DNA of 64,000 bases, taken from positions 39,694-103,693 of the forward strand of contig NZ_PCPT01000012.1 of assembly GCF_002975435.1 (NCBI RefSeq), in the 5' to 3' direction. The notes under the pieces were generated by a model that worked only from the letters and a program-made list of their open reading frames with translations, was not told where the DNA came from and did no database searches. Position 1 is the first letter of the stretch. The number at the start of each line of letters is the position of its first letter. The position numbers and the translations under genes were made by a program. Below are positions 37,019 through 45,214 of the stretch, one piece after another. The DNA is from Arthrobacter sp. MYb227 (lineage in GTDB: Bacteria > Actinomycetota > Actinomycetes > Actinomycetales > Micrococcaceae).

Positions 37019-37069
37019 AAAGGGGTGTAGTTGTTTGAGATATTTCCTCTCAAACAACTACACCCCTTT
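37019..37069. terminator. Bidirectional terminator
   Basis: A perfect 22-bp stem (AAAGGGGTGTAG... with ...CTACACCCCTTT) with a seven-base loop separates the convergent dehydrogenase and SNF2 genes, with A- and T-tracts at its ends. Confidence 0.93.
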
Positions 37070-37093
37070 GTAACGCGGACTAGATCCTAGGAT

Positions 37094-40000
37094 CTAGCGC
37101 AGTAGCTCGCGAATGTCGTCTGCGCTGAGCACCTTACCGAACCCGGCACCTTCATCCATGACCGAAGAAATCAACTGACGCTTCGAATCTTGCAGGGCAA
37201 CAACCTTCTCTTCGATGGTGTTCTTAGCGACCATCCGATAGACCATCACGTTACGGGTCTGACCAATACGGTGGGCACGGTCAACCGCCTGCGATTCGGC
37301 GGCAGGGTTCCACCAAGGGTCAAGCAGGAAGCAATAATCCGCCTCGGTGAGGTTCAATCCAAACCCGCCAGCCTTCAGCGAAATTAAGAACACCGGTGCC
37401 TGACCCGACTTGAACGAGTCAATGACCTCGGCACGCTTACGTGTGGACCCATCAAGATAGGCGTACGGAACTCCAGCCGCATCTAAACGCTCGGCCGCCT
37501 TCTTCAGGAAGGAAGTGAACTGCGAGAAGATCAGCGCGCGGTGACCCTCGGCAATGACATCCTCAAGCTGTTCAAAGAGCACATCGAGCTTGGCGCTCGG
37601 GACGTTCGCGTACTCCTCATCGACCAGCGAGGCATCAAGCGAAAGCATACGCAACAGGGTTAGTGATTGGAAGATCGTGAAGCGGTTTTTGTCCATGTCA
37701 TCGACGAGGCGCAACACCTTCTGACGTTCACGGTTCAGATGCGTCTCATAAATCCTGCGGTGCTCAGGTGACAGTTCAATCTGCAGCACCTGTTCCTGCT
37801 TCGGCGGCAGATCGGTAACCACCGCATCCTTGGTACGGCGCAACATGAAGGGACGGATACGTCGACGCAAACGGGAGAGCGGCTCATCGAGGCCCTGACG
37901 TTCAATGGGACGTTGATAATTCTCGGCAAAACGCACGGCGGAAGGGAACAACCCTGGGGAAACGATGGCGAAGATCGACCATAGTTCCATCAAATTGTTT
38001 TCCATAGGGGTACCGGTGATCGCAAGCTTGAAGCGTGCGGGCATATCCCTTGCCACATGGTGCGCCTTGGTCGCCTTGTTTTTTACAAACTGGGCCTCAT
38101 CAAGAATCAGCCCGGCCCAAGAAATCTCCGCGTACGAGTCAGCATCAAGACGCAGAAGCGTATATGAGGTGACAACGATGTCGTAATCCTTGGCCAGCTG
38201 AGCCAGGGAAGCCATAGCACGAGTCTCGGTATCGGTGATTGCCGCCACCTTGAGGCTCGGCGCGAATCGTTTGGCCTCATCCTTCCAGTTAGAAACCACG
38301 GATGTTGGAGCCACCACCAAGAAGGGAGCCCGCACCTTGGCATCTGCTGGAAGCGTTGGATGTGCTTCGGGATGCGCCCACACCTGGTGCGCATGCAAAA
38401 TCATCGCCAGGGTCTGTAGGGTCTTACCCAGACCCATATCATCTGCGAGCACGCCGCCTAGGCCATTGCTCCACAGGGTGCTGAGCCAGCCGAAGCCCTC
38501 AATCTGGTAGGGGCGTAGCGTTGCCTCGAGTGCGGATGGCAAAATTGCCGGATCTGCATCCTGCAACTTAACTAGTGAACCCAACGAGCTGGCCCATGCG
38601 TCGGGCCCTTCAATATGGGTTGCCAACGCATCGAGTTCTTCCCACATGGAAAGCTGATATTGGGTGATTGAAAGATCAGCTTCCTGATCCTTCATATCCC
38701 GGAGGGTACCGGCCTCGGCAACCAACGCACGCAACTTCTCAAAGAGCGGGTTATCCAAGGAGAAATAGGTCTTATCTGGCATCAACAACTTGGTTTGCCC
38801 GCGGGCCAAGGCCCGCAAAACATCGGCGAAAGGAATCTGTCGTTCCCCAATGGAGATCAGCAAACCCAAATCGAACCAGTCGCGTCGATCCGATTCCACG
38901 GTAGTGATAATCAGTTCGGGAGCCTCGGTGAGTTCATGGAAGATCGGGCGGACCCCCTTTTCTTCAAGGACCAGCCCTTCAATCTCCTCAAGCTGCGGCA
39001 GCACTCGGCGCACAAAATCAATAACATCAAGGCCCTGCAGGTGCTTGGGACTCAGTACGGAGGACTCCAGCGCCTCAAAATCATTGAGGATCTCCAGAAC
39101 CGTGGATTCCAAGGCGTTTTCTACCACCGAGTCGCGGTCTTCGGCCTCAACAACTAAGCCGTTGTAATCAAAGACCCAATCTAACTCGACGTTATCTCTG
39201 GATCCATAACGGATTCTTGAGATGAGCGTGGGAGGCAGCACAGCAGGAAGCTCAACACTAGTGTCGGGGCTTGTCACCCGCATCTTTCGGGCAAGTCGTG
39301 GATAAACCCGCGCGAAAAATTCCTCGGATTCTTTCTTTGGAACCATGACCGGCTCGGGTTCATGCAACATCCGAAGTTCGGTAGACGAAAGCCCACCGGG
39401 AACCCGGCCCAAGAATATTTGGGTGTGTTCCTCATTAGCCGCATACACGCCATGATCCCCGATGGAACCCGCCGCAGATTCGGCATCCAATAGGATTCGA
39501 ACATCCCCAATGAGCAGACTTGGGGTCAGCTCGATGGCATCATTCGCGTTGAGTGCGGCCATTGAAACTTCGGCCGGATCCAACAACGTGACACGGGTGG
39601 TGCTACGCATACCAATCAGGGCAATACCAAGTTTCTTGGCTTCGAGTAGCAACGGCCACAACAAAGCAGAAGAGAAGCTATCAAGATACAACCAGTCGTT
39701 GTCCTCGCCAAAGTACAGTTCTCCATTCGCCCTGTACAGGGGAACGAATTGGCAGAACCAACGGTGCTGCTCGGCATCAAGATTCAAACCAAAGGTCTTG
39801 AAGCTAATGGTGTTCCAGCGCAAATTTCCGCGTACCCAACGCTCGGCACCGGTACGTACCATGGGCCGCACACCCAGGCGCCAGCGTCGATCGGCTGCCT
39901 TTTGCTGTCCCACACCGGAACCTGGTGCCCACTGCTGATGAGCGCTGAGTGTGGTGTCCTGCAAATCAAATTGCAGACCCATATGAGCCAATGGATTTTT

Positions 40001-40429
40001 GGCACTGACGGTGCCCAAGGTCCTGCGCGACTTGGTTGCGGCCGGAGCCAACAGAGTCTGTAAAGACTGCTGCCATGCCGGAACTACTGCAGCGGTGTTA
40101 TGAAAAACAACATCCTTGGCACGCAAATGCAGGGTATTTGAATAAATCAACAGCGCAGCAACGTGCTTACACTTCGGCGCATCCCCACAAGGGCAGCTTC
40201 CCTCATCAATGACCAAGGCATCTTTTTTGTGTGCCAGAGTGACATGAACCGAATACGTGGGTGCCTCAGCATCGCTAGATTTGCCAGAGAGCAACATTGA
40301 GTCGGGGTCCCACGTGACTTCGCTCAATGAATCATCTGTGGCAATATCCTTGCCACGGGTAAAAGCAGAACCACCAACAACACGCAGGATTTCTCGCGCA
40401 TCGATCATGGGGAAAGCAGAATCGGTCAT
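37094..40429 (-). CDS. SWIM zinc-finger SNF2-family helicase/ATPase
   Basis: This 1111-residue bacterial Snf2-type ATPase translocates on DNA or nucleoprotein. The SWIM zinc finger is near the N-terminus (CPCG...CKH, residues 79-89), followed by about 550 residues of family-specific sequence. The helicase core contains Walker A DDMGLGKT (about 663-670), the DEAQ box (about 782), SATPTSVVSNWK-type APTSVVSNW, TGTPMENNL (about 813), and in the second lobe HRALIFSQFTSFL, DGSTRKRAEVIDSF, LISLKAGGFGLNLTEAD and DRAHRIGQ (about 1055). It probably plays a role in chromosome or transcription-complex remodelling. It is divergent from the LOG-like gene, with 111 bases between starts. Confidence 0.95.
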   Translation of the reverse strand: MTDSAFPMIDAREILRVVGGSAFTRGKDIATDDSLSEVTWDPDSMLLSGKSSDAEAPTYSVHVTLAHKKDALVIDEGSCPCGDAPKCKHVAALLIYSNTLHLRAKDVVFHNTAAVVPAWQQSLQTLLAPAATKSRRTLGTVSAKNPLAHMGLQFDLQDTTLSAHQQWAPGSGVGQQKAADRRWRLGVRPMVRTGAERWVRGNLRWNTISFKTFGLNLDAEQHRWFCQFVPLYRANGELYFGEDNDWLYLDSFSSALLWPLLLEAKKLGIALIGMRSTTRVTLLDPAEVSMAALNANDAIELTPSLLIGDVRILLDAESAAGSIGDHGVYAANEEHTQIFLGRVPGGLSSTELRMLHEPEPVMVPKKESEEFFARVYPRLARKMRVTSPDTSVELPAVLPPTLISRIRYGSRDNVELDWVFDYNGLVVEAEDRDSVVENALESTVLEILNDFEALESSVLSPKHLQGLDVIDFVRRVLPQLEEIEGLVLEEKGVRPIFHELTEAPELIITTVESDRRDWFDLGLLISIGERQIPFADVLRALARGQTKLLMPDKTYFSLDNPLFEKLRALVAEAGTLRDMKDQEADLSITQYQLSMWEELDALATHIEGPDAWASSLGSLVKLQDADPAILPSALEATLRPYQIEGFGWLSTLWSNGLGGVLADDMGLGKTLQTLAMILHAHQVWAHPEAHPTLPADAKVRAPFLVVAPTSVVSNWKDEAKRFAPSLKVAAITDTETRAMASLAQLAKDYDIVVTSYTLLRLDADSYAEISWAGLILDEAQFVKNKATKAHHVARDMPARFKLAITGTPMENNLMELWSIFAIVSPGLFPSAVRFAENYQRPIERQGLDEPLSRLRRRIRPFMLRRTKDAVVTDLPPKQEQVLQIELSPEHRRIYETHLNRERQKVLRLVDDMDKNRFTIFQSLTLLRMLSLDASLVDEEYANVPSAKLDVLFEQLEDVIAEGHRALIFSQFTSFLKKAAERLDAAGVPYAYLDGSTRKRAEVIDSFKSGQAPVFLISLKAGGFGLNLTEADYCFLLDPWWNPAAESQAVDRAHRIGQTRNVMVYRMVAKNTIEEKVVALQDSKRQLISSVMDEGAGFGKVLSADDIRELLR

Positions 40430-40540
40430 CCTCCTATCGTTTCATGGGCAGGGGCTCCACGGCGAACCGGGGCGCAGCTCACCGCATAAAATTCGGGTTG
40501 CTAGTCCTAATCGCACTCACCAATGGCCTAGGTTAGTTTC

Positions 40541-41746
40541 ATGACCACCACCCCATCGCTGAGCCCACTACCCAGAGTTCTTGAAATATCTTCTCTGGAA
40601 CAGTTTGATAGGTGCGTCGCAATGGTGCTTGCCGTGGAGCAGGGACGGCTTGCCGCATCAATGCATGGCTGGCACGTACAGTCGGTTGACCTGCGCGGTA
40701 GAAGCGCGGTGCTGGAAAAGTTGCGCCCGGCGGGCTCGGTATTTCTTGGTTGTGATATTGAAGGTAAAACCGAGCGGAGGATGCGCGGCGGCGGGGCACT
40801 GGTCTTCCCCGAAATTCCTGGTCTGCCCTTTGACCCGTATCGCGGAGAGCTTTATGCGTGGGATGAACTTTATGCCGGAATCATGCAGAACTCCTATGAA
40901 TCGGTTCCCGATGCCAGAATTTACGCCTGGACTTCGCATAGGTATGGTGCAGGTGCTCATGATGCCCTGAACGCCGCCCTCGCTAGTACGCTGCATGATC
41001 ATGCAATTGGGGTTCGTTTGGATTCACAGATTAGTACCGGGGATCTGTCCCACGCACCAATTGTTGGGGTGATGGGCGGGCACGCCCAACAACGGGGCAG
41101 CGAAGGGTTTAGAACCGCTGCACGGCTTGGCCATGAGCTTGCCGGTTCCGGCTTTACCGTAGCCACCGGTGGTGGACCTGGCGCCATGGAGGCTGCAAAC
41201 CTCGGTGCTTATCTTTCCTCGTTGCCCTTGGCAACATTAGATCAGGCCCTAGAAATTCTTGCCGAGGCACCAACCGTTGATATTTCTATCACCGGATGGG
41301 CCCGAGCCGCGGCCAAAGTCAGGGCCAATTGGCCGCAAGGAAGCCCCAATCTAGGCATCCCAACCTGGTTCTATGGGCATGAGCCACCAAATATGTTTGC
41401 CACCCACATTGCCAAATACTTTGCCAATGCAACACGTGAAGCTGTGTTGTTGGAAAAGTCCTCGGGAGGAATCGTTTTCTTGCCCGGTGCTGCGGGCACG
41501 GTACAAGAAATCTTCCAGGATGCTTGCGAAAATTACTATGGTTCTCAGGGGAGCATTAGCCCCATGGTTCTTGTGGGAGTCGAACACTGGACCGAGACGC
41601 TTCCCGCCTACCCATTACTTCAGAAACTTGCCCGTGGCAGGAGTATGGAAAAGTACGTATATCTCGTTGATGATCCTGCCGAGGCGGTGAGCATTCTGGT
41701 TGACCTCAACGACGGACGAGTATCCGGTGTGCGGGGCCTAGCATGA
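40541..41746 (+). CDS. LOG-family Rossmann-fold protein (TIGR00730-like)
   Basis: The C-terminal half (about residues 165-390) resembles LOG/lysine-decarboxylase-like Rossmann proteins: GVMGGHAQQRGSEGF, ATGGGPGAMEAANLGA (about 212) and FLPGAAGTVQEIFQD (about 312), where PGAAGT replaces the usual PGGxGT. The N-terminal 150 residues, with GCDIEGKTERRMRGGGALVFPEI, belong to a longer variant, so this is a two-part protein of 401 residues. LOG enzymes release cytokinin bases from riboside monophosphates, but related bacterial proteins hydrolyse other nucleotides, so the substrate is open. It overlaps the ROK kinase gene by four bases (ATGA), giving translational coupling. Confidence 0.85.
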   Translation: MTTTPSLSPLPRVLEISSLEQFDRCVAMVLAVEQGRLAASMHGWHVQSVDLRGRSAVLEKLRPAGSVFLGCDIEGKTERRMRGGGALVFPEIPGLPFDPYRGELYAWDELYAGIMQNSYESVPDARIYAWTSHRYGAGAHDALNAALASTLHDHAIGVRLDSQISTGDLSHAPIVGVMGGHAQQRGSEGFRTAARLGHELAGSGFTVATGGGPGAMEAANLGAYLSSLPLATLDQALEILAEAPTVDISITGWARAAAKVRANWPQGSPNLGIPTWFYGHEPPNMFATHIAKYFANATREAVLLEKSSGGIVFLPGAAGTVQEIFQDACENYYGSQGSISPMVLVGVEHWTETLPAYPLLQKLARGRSMEKYVYLVDDPAEAVSILVDLNDGRVSGVRGLA

Positions 41747-42702
41747 GTGACTATGCGATTGGTATCGACATCGGTGGAAGCAAGATAGCTGCTGGGCTCG
41801 TCGATTCCAAGGGGCAGGTGTTGGTGCGTGGACAGCTGCCCACTCCCGGGTTTGACCCGGCCGCGGTTCTTGAAACCGTGTCCACACTCATTGCCCAGTT
41901 GGGAGCCGTGGGAAAAAACACGGTGGTTGGTGTCGGTGCCGCGGGATGGATGGATCTTTCCGGCAGCACCGTCGCGTTCTCGCCACATTTGTCCTGGCGC
42001 GAAGAGCCGTTGCGCGCCAATCTTGAACTTACGCTGGGACGCAGGGTACTGCTGAGTAATGATGCTGATGCTGCAGGGTGGGCAGAATATTGCTTTGGTG
42101 CCGCGCGCGGTGAAGAAAATATGGTGTGCGTGAATCTGGGTACCGGGATTGGTGGTTCCTTGGTACTCGAGGGCAAGTTGCAGCGCGGGCGTTTTGGGAT
42201 GGCCGGAGAATTTGGTCACCAGGTTATGGTGCCCGGCGGACACCGTTGTGCCTGCGGCAACCGGGGCTGTTGGGAGCAGTACGCCTCGGGCAGGGCATTG
42301 GAACGTGAGGGTAGGGCTTTACTTGCGGTGCATGGAGCTGTGGGTCATCAATTGCGTGAGGCCTGCGGTAATGACCCACATGCGCTGAGTGGTGAAATGG
42401 TGTGTGCGTTGGCTACCGCGGGGGACGCTGCATGCAGCGAGCTGGTCATTGAGGCCGGCCAATGGTTGGGCTTGGGGTTAGCGAATCTTGCGGCGGTCTT
42501 AGACCCTGGAATCATGGTGATTGGTGGGGGACTGGGAGCGTCCTCACCGCTACTACTGCAGACAGCCGAACAAACGTTTAGAGCATCGCTCAGCGGCCGG
42601 GGGTACCGTCCGTTTGCTCGGGTGTTGGGTACCGAGCTGGGTCCGGATGCAGGGCTGATTGGGGCTGCCGAACTTGCTCGCCGGACTTTTATGGACCATT
42701 AG
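41743..42702 (+). CDS. ROK-family sugar kinase (glucokinase-like)
   Basis: The 319-residue kinase has the phosphate loop AIGIDIGGSKIAAGLVD at the N-terminus, SNDADAAGWAE with the catalytic Asp (about 105), NLGTGIGGSLVLEGKLQRG and the zinc motif CACGNRGCWEQYASGRAL (about 167-183). It also has the ROK signature GMAGEFGHQVMVPGG. All kinase elements are intact, unlike the regulator at 20.9 kb. Glucose phosphorylation with ATP or polyphosphate is the likely activity. Coupling to the LOG-like gene is unusual and suggests joint expression. A perfect hairpin follows. Confidence 0.93.
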   Translation: MSDYAIGIDIGGSKIAAGLVDSKGQVLVRGQLPTPGFDPAAVLETVSTLIAQLGAVGKNTVVGVGAAGWMDLSGSTVAFSPHLSWREEPLRANLELTLGRRVLLSNDADAAGWAEYCFGAARGEENMVCVNLGTGIGGSLVLEGKLQRGRFGMAGEFGHQVMVPGGHRCACGNRGCWEQYASGRALEREGRALLAVHGAVGHQLREACGNDPHALSGEMVCALATAGDAACSELVIEAGQWLGLGLANLAAVLDPGIMVIGGGLGASSPLLLQTAEQTFRASLSGRGYRPFARVLGTELGPDAGLIGAAELARRTFMDH

Positions 42703-42712
42703 TTCCTTTTAA

Positions 42713-42752
42713 CTAGCGGGTCCGATACATAGAAATGTATCGGACCCGCTAG
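42713..42752. terminator. Hairpin between the ROK kinase and VIT-like genes
   Basis: An 18-bp perfect stem (CTAGCGGGTCCGATACAT and its complement) closes a four-base loop between convergent genes. The right side runs into CTAGCAGTTTTGC. Confidence 0.8.
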
Positions 42753-42764
42753 CTAGCAGTTTTG

Positions 42765-43868
42765 CTAGGCTACGCTTCCTCCGAAAAGCAGCCCCAACGC
42801 GTAGGTGATTCCCGCCGCGCCCAAACCAATGGCCAGCTGACGCAGACCGCGTTTTGTCGGCGAGGCACCGGAAAGTAGACCCACCACGCCACCGGTGAGC
42901 AGCAGGGCAATACCTACAAGTGCCGCGGCCAGCATGATGGCCGGGGTGCCGCTCATGCCAAAGATGAACGGCAAGATGGGGATCACTGCGCCCGAAGCAA
43001 AGAAGCAGAATGAGGAAGAAGCCGCGCCCATGGCCGAGCCAATCTCCTCATGTTCGCGTTCCTGTTCGGATTCCTCGCGTTCTGGCCACAACGACAACGA
43101 AGGGTTGCAGTCGCAGGAATAGATTCCCATGCGCTCGGCGGCGCGGTGTGCCGCATCCTCATCGTTCATGCCGCGGGCCTTATAGACCAGCACCAGTTCG
43201 TTGGCATCCAGATCCAAGTCCGGTGCGGCTGCCAGGGTGACCTGGGTGGGCTTGGAAGCAGAAAGCAGCTCTAGCTGGGAGCGGACCGAAACAAATTCAC
43301 CGGCAGCCATCGATAATGCGCCTGCTAGCAGACCCGCGATGCCGGAGAAGAGCACCATGGAGCTTGCCACGCCGGTGGCGCCAATGCCCATCACCAAAGC
43401 GAGGTTTGAGACGAGCCCATCGTTGGCACCAAAGACAGCCGCACGGAAGTTGCCGGAGAGTCGGTTGCGTCCGCGGGTTGCCAGACCGCGCACCACTTCT
43501 TCATGGACCAATTCATCGGCTGCCATTTGGCGGGTTGCATCGGTATCTGCAGCATAGGGGGAGTCTCCCTCGGCACGCTGAGCCAGCGCCAACACGAACA
43601 CCGAACCAAAGTGGCGGGCCAGGAAGCGGAGCATGACGCGGCGCAGTGAGGGTCGTGCAGCCTTGGCAGCGTGTTCGCCTAAGAGCATGCGCCAGTGTTC
43701 TTCGTGACGGGTTTCTGCATCAGCAAGACCCAAAAGAATCAGGCGTTCTTCGCCGGTACGCTTATTTGCTAGCTCGCGGTAGACGGCACCTTCAGCGATT
43801 TCATCGGCCAAATATTTACGCCAGCGTTTGATTTGGGCGGGAGTGGGGTGTGGCGCTTGGAGCGTCAT
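42765..43868 (-). CDS. Ferritin-like/VIT1 fusion metal transporter (CCC1 family)
   Basis: The 367-residue protein joins a ferritin-like di-iron domain (residues 1-130) with a VIT1/CCC1-type membrane domain. Di-iron ligands include the E of LADEIAEGAVYRELA and ETRHEEHW, and the later ADELVHEEVV. The membrane part has about five helices and the family stretch NFRAAVFGANDGLVSNLALVMGIGATG (about 143-170), plus SMAAGEFVSVRSQLEL. The arrangement resembles MbfA-type iron exporters in bacteria. Iron or manganese detoxification at the inner membrane is inferred. AGAGGA lies seven bases before the ATG. No regulator is adjacent, but several palindromes lie upstream. Confidence 0.9.
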   Translation of the reverse strand: MTLQAPHPTPAQIKRWRKYLADEIAEGAVYRELANKRTGEERLILLGLADAETRHEEHWRMLLGEHAAKAARPSLRRVMLRFLARHFGSVFVLALAQRAEGDSPYAADTDATRQMAADELVHEEVVRGLATRGRNRLSGNFRAAVFGANDGLVSNLALVMGIGATGVASSMVLFSGIAGLLAGALSMAAGEFVSVRSQLELLSASKPTQVTLAAAPDLDLDANELVLVYKARGMNDEDAAHRAAERMGIYSCDCNPSLSLWPEREESEQEREHEEIGSAMGAASSSFCFFASGAVIPILPFIFGMSGTPAIMLAAALVGIALLLTGGVVGLLSGASPTKRGLRQLAIGLGAAGITYALGLLFGGSVA

Positions 43869-44017
43869 ATCTCGTCCTCTGTTGATGTTCGTGGCCGTGA
43901 GGCCACGCGATGGGGAGGATCAAGCAATAATTTTGGGTGCGTTGAACCTCGGGCCACCGTGGGTGGGCCGAAGGTCTCGTTCGCCTTACAACGCTATGTC
44001 TGCAAGGTGGATTGCCG

Positions 44018-44035
44018 GGCCACAACGTTGTGGCC
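44018..44035. repeat. Perfect 18-bp palindrome upstream of the VIT-like gene
   Basis: GGCCACAACGTTGTGGCC is a perfect dyad, about 150 bases upstream of the VIT-like start. A near-dyad (CGGGCCACC...GGTGGGCCG, about 43949-43970) sits on its gene-proximal side. Confidence 0.55.
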
Positions 44036-44056
44036 AGTATGTCGACGCACCGCTCC

Positions 44057-44072
44057 CACCAAATATTTGGTG
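44057..44072. repeat. Perfect 16-bp palindrome upstream of the VIT-like gene
   Basis: CACCAAATATTTGGTG is a perfect AT-centred dyad, extended by CCC on the left and AGGG on the right. Its shape resembles a repressor operator. Confidence 0.5.
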
Positions 44073-44092
44073 AGGGTTGGAACTACTCCCCT

Positions 44093-44443
44093 TCAGCGCA
44101 CCACTTTAGCGTCTTGACGTGCTTCGGAGAATTCGATGAGGCTAAAAGAATGTGTACATCCGGTGGAATTTCCGTGTTCTGGGGTGCGCACCAGCAGCGA
44201 CTTATTTGTTTCGTTCCAGCATGGGCGTCCCACCGAGTTTTCGAGGGCCCGCTTGACCGCTCGAGGATCGGCGACGTGGAAACTGCGCCACGTTTTATTT
44301 AGACATAATTCAATGACTGCACGGTTGAAGTCAAGGAGGGGAAGGACCGGGTAGGAAGAATCCATGGCGTGGGCACGTGGCCTTTCACTAGCTCTTGTCC
44401 ACGCCAATTGACGTAAGACCGCTTCTTCATCCGAACCACCCAT
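44093..44443 (-). CDS. Hypothetical protein with N-terminal GGSDEEA module
   Basis: This 116-residue frame starts with MGGSDEEAVLRQLAW and contains three cysteines and no membrane segment. After the first ten residues it does not resemble the other member at 32.2-32.5 kb. Codon use is less biased than in neighbours and a clear Shine-Dalgarno is missing, so coding is uncertain. The shared DNA around the start and the conserved frame from that codon support it. The next gene upstream on the same strand is the DinB-like gene. Confidence 0.4.
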   Translation of the reverse strand: MGGSDEEAVLRQLAWTRASERPRAHAMDSSYPVLPLLDFNRAVIELCLNKTWRSFHVADPRAVKRALENSVGRPCWNETNKSLLVRTPEHGNSTGCTHSFSLIEFSEARQDAKVVR

Positions 44444-44498
44444 GAACCTGGGGTTGGTGCGCGGCCAGTCGGAGCTTGGCGCCGCATCTCGTGAAGCT
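44419..44498. repeat. Copy B of the shared 5'-gene module (also at 32508-32600)
   Basis: The sequence from CCGCTTCTTCATCCGAACCA to GTGAAGCT follows copy A block by block, with short gaps. It covers the start codon of the small minus-strand gene and about 55 bases upstream. Confidence 0.75.
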
Positions 44499-44508
44499 GT
44501 GTTCTACG

Positions 44509-45087
44509 TTACCGCGAATCTGCGGCTTTTTGGATTTTTTGCAGCAACGTTACCCAGCCTTGTGAATCATGGGGTGGAAGATTAGGTGAAATTTTACGAT
44601 CTCCAATGCTCCCATCGACGAGCTCGCGGATAATATCCATCTGCCCGGCATGGCGTGCGGTCTCAACATTCATGTGAATCAGCAATCTGCCCAGCGTGGT
44701 GTTGCGTTTTTCCTCCGCCCACCAAGAAACTGTTGCCGGGGCGTCTAAGTCCAGCGCCAGAATGTTTTCATTGGCGCGGCTGATGGCTCTGCGGTAGAAC
44801 TGGAGGATTTCGTCGGTGGGAATATGCGTTGGTACCCACATATCCGCATCCATGTCATCGCTGCCATCGATCTGGGTCAGCAGCGGCTCGTTGGCCTGCT
44901 GTCCGAAGCATTCAACGAAGTAACCGAATTCAACACAGGCCAGATGCTGAATGATGCCCAAGATATTACTTCCGCTGGGTACCAAGGGACGGGACAGGTG
45001 GTAATCGCTGAGTGCTTCTGCCTTCCACAGCACCGCCTCACGTGATGCGGTGAGATAACTGTGCAGCTGGTTCTTCAATTCGTCCAT
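44509..45087 (-). CDS. DinB-like (DUF664) putative metalloenzyme
   Basis: This 192-residue four-helix protein belongs to the DinB/DUF664 group, many of which are thiol-dependent transferases in Actinobacteria. Possible metal ligands are His in NILGIIQHLACVEFGYF (about residue 48) and two His in LLIHMNVETARHAGQMDIIREL (about 148-158). The tail (PPHDSQGWVTLLQKIQ) is hydrophilic. The start MDELKNQLHSY is chosen for homology; a longer reading would overlap the big palindrome upstream. Its natural substrate is unknown. It follows the symporter gene beyond a terminator, so it is probably a separate unit. Confidence 0.85.
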   Translation of the reverse strand: MDELKNQLHSYLTASREAVLWKAEALSDYHLSRPLVPSGSNILGIIQHLACVEFGYFVECFGQQANEPLLTQIDGSDDMDADMWVPTHIPTDEILQFYRRAISRANENILALDLDAPATVSWWAEEKRNTTLGRLLIHMNVETARHAGQMDIIRELVDGSIGDRKISPNLPPHDSQGWVTLLQKIQKAADSR

Positions 45088-45141
45088 GGGCTTCAGCTTA
45101 GGAGCGTTTGAGCAAGCTGCGCTAGGAAATTCGTGATTAAA

Positions 45142-45197
45142 GCAGGGGCGGGGGTCTTTCACACACCACGTGGTGTGTGAAAGACCCCCGCCCCTGC
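45142..45197 (-). terminator. Perfect 56-bp palindrome, terminator of the sodium symporter gene
   Basis: The arms 45142-45169 and 45170-45197 are perfectly complementary with no spacer at the centre (CCACGTGG). On the minus strand the hairpin is followed by TTTAATC, 17 bases after the symporter stop, so it should stop transcription. Its perfect symmetry is unusual for a terminator. Confidence 0.8.
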
Positions 45198-45214
45198 CCC
45201 CCACAAGCTACCTA

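Noticed and set aside
40515..40545. Possible IdeR box (CCTAGGTTAG) near the start of the LOG-like gene
   Set aside because: Only one half of the palindrome is present; the right half does not match.
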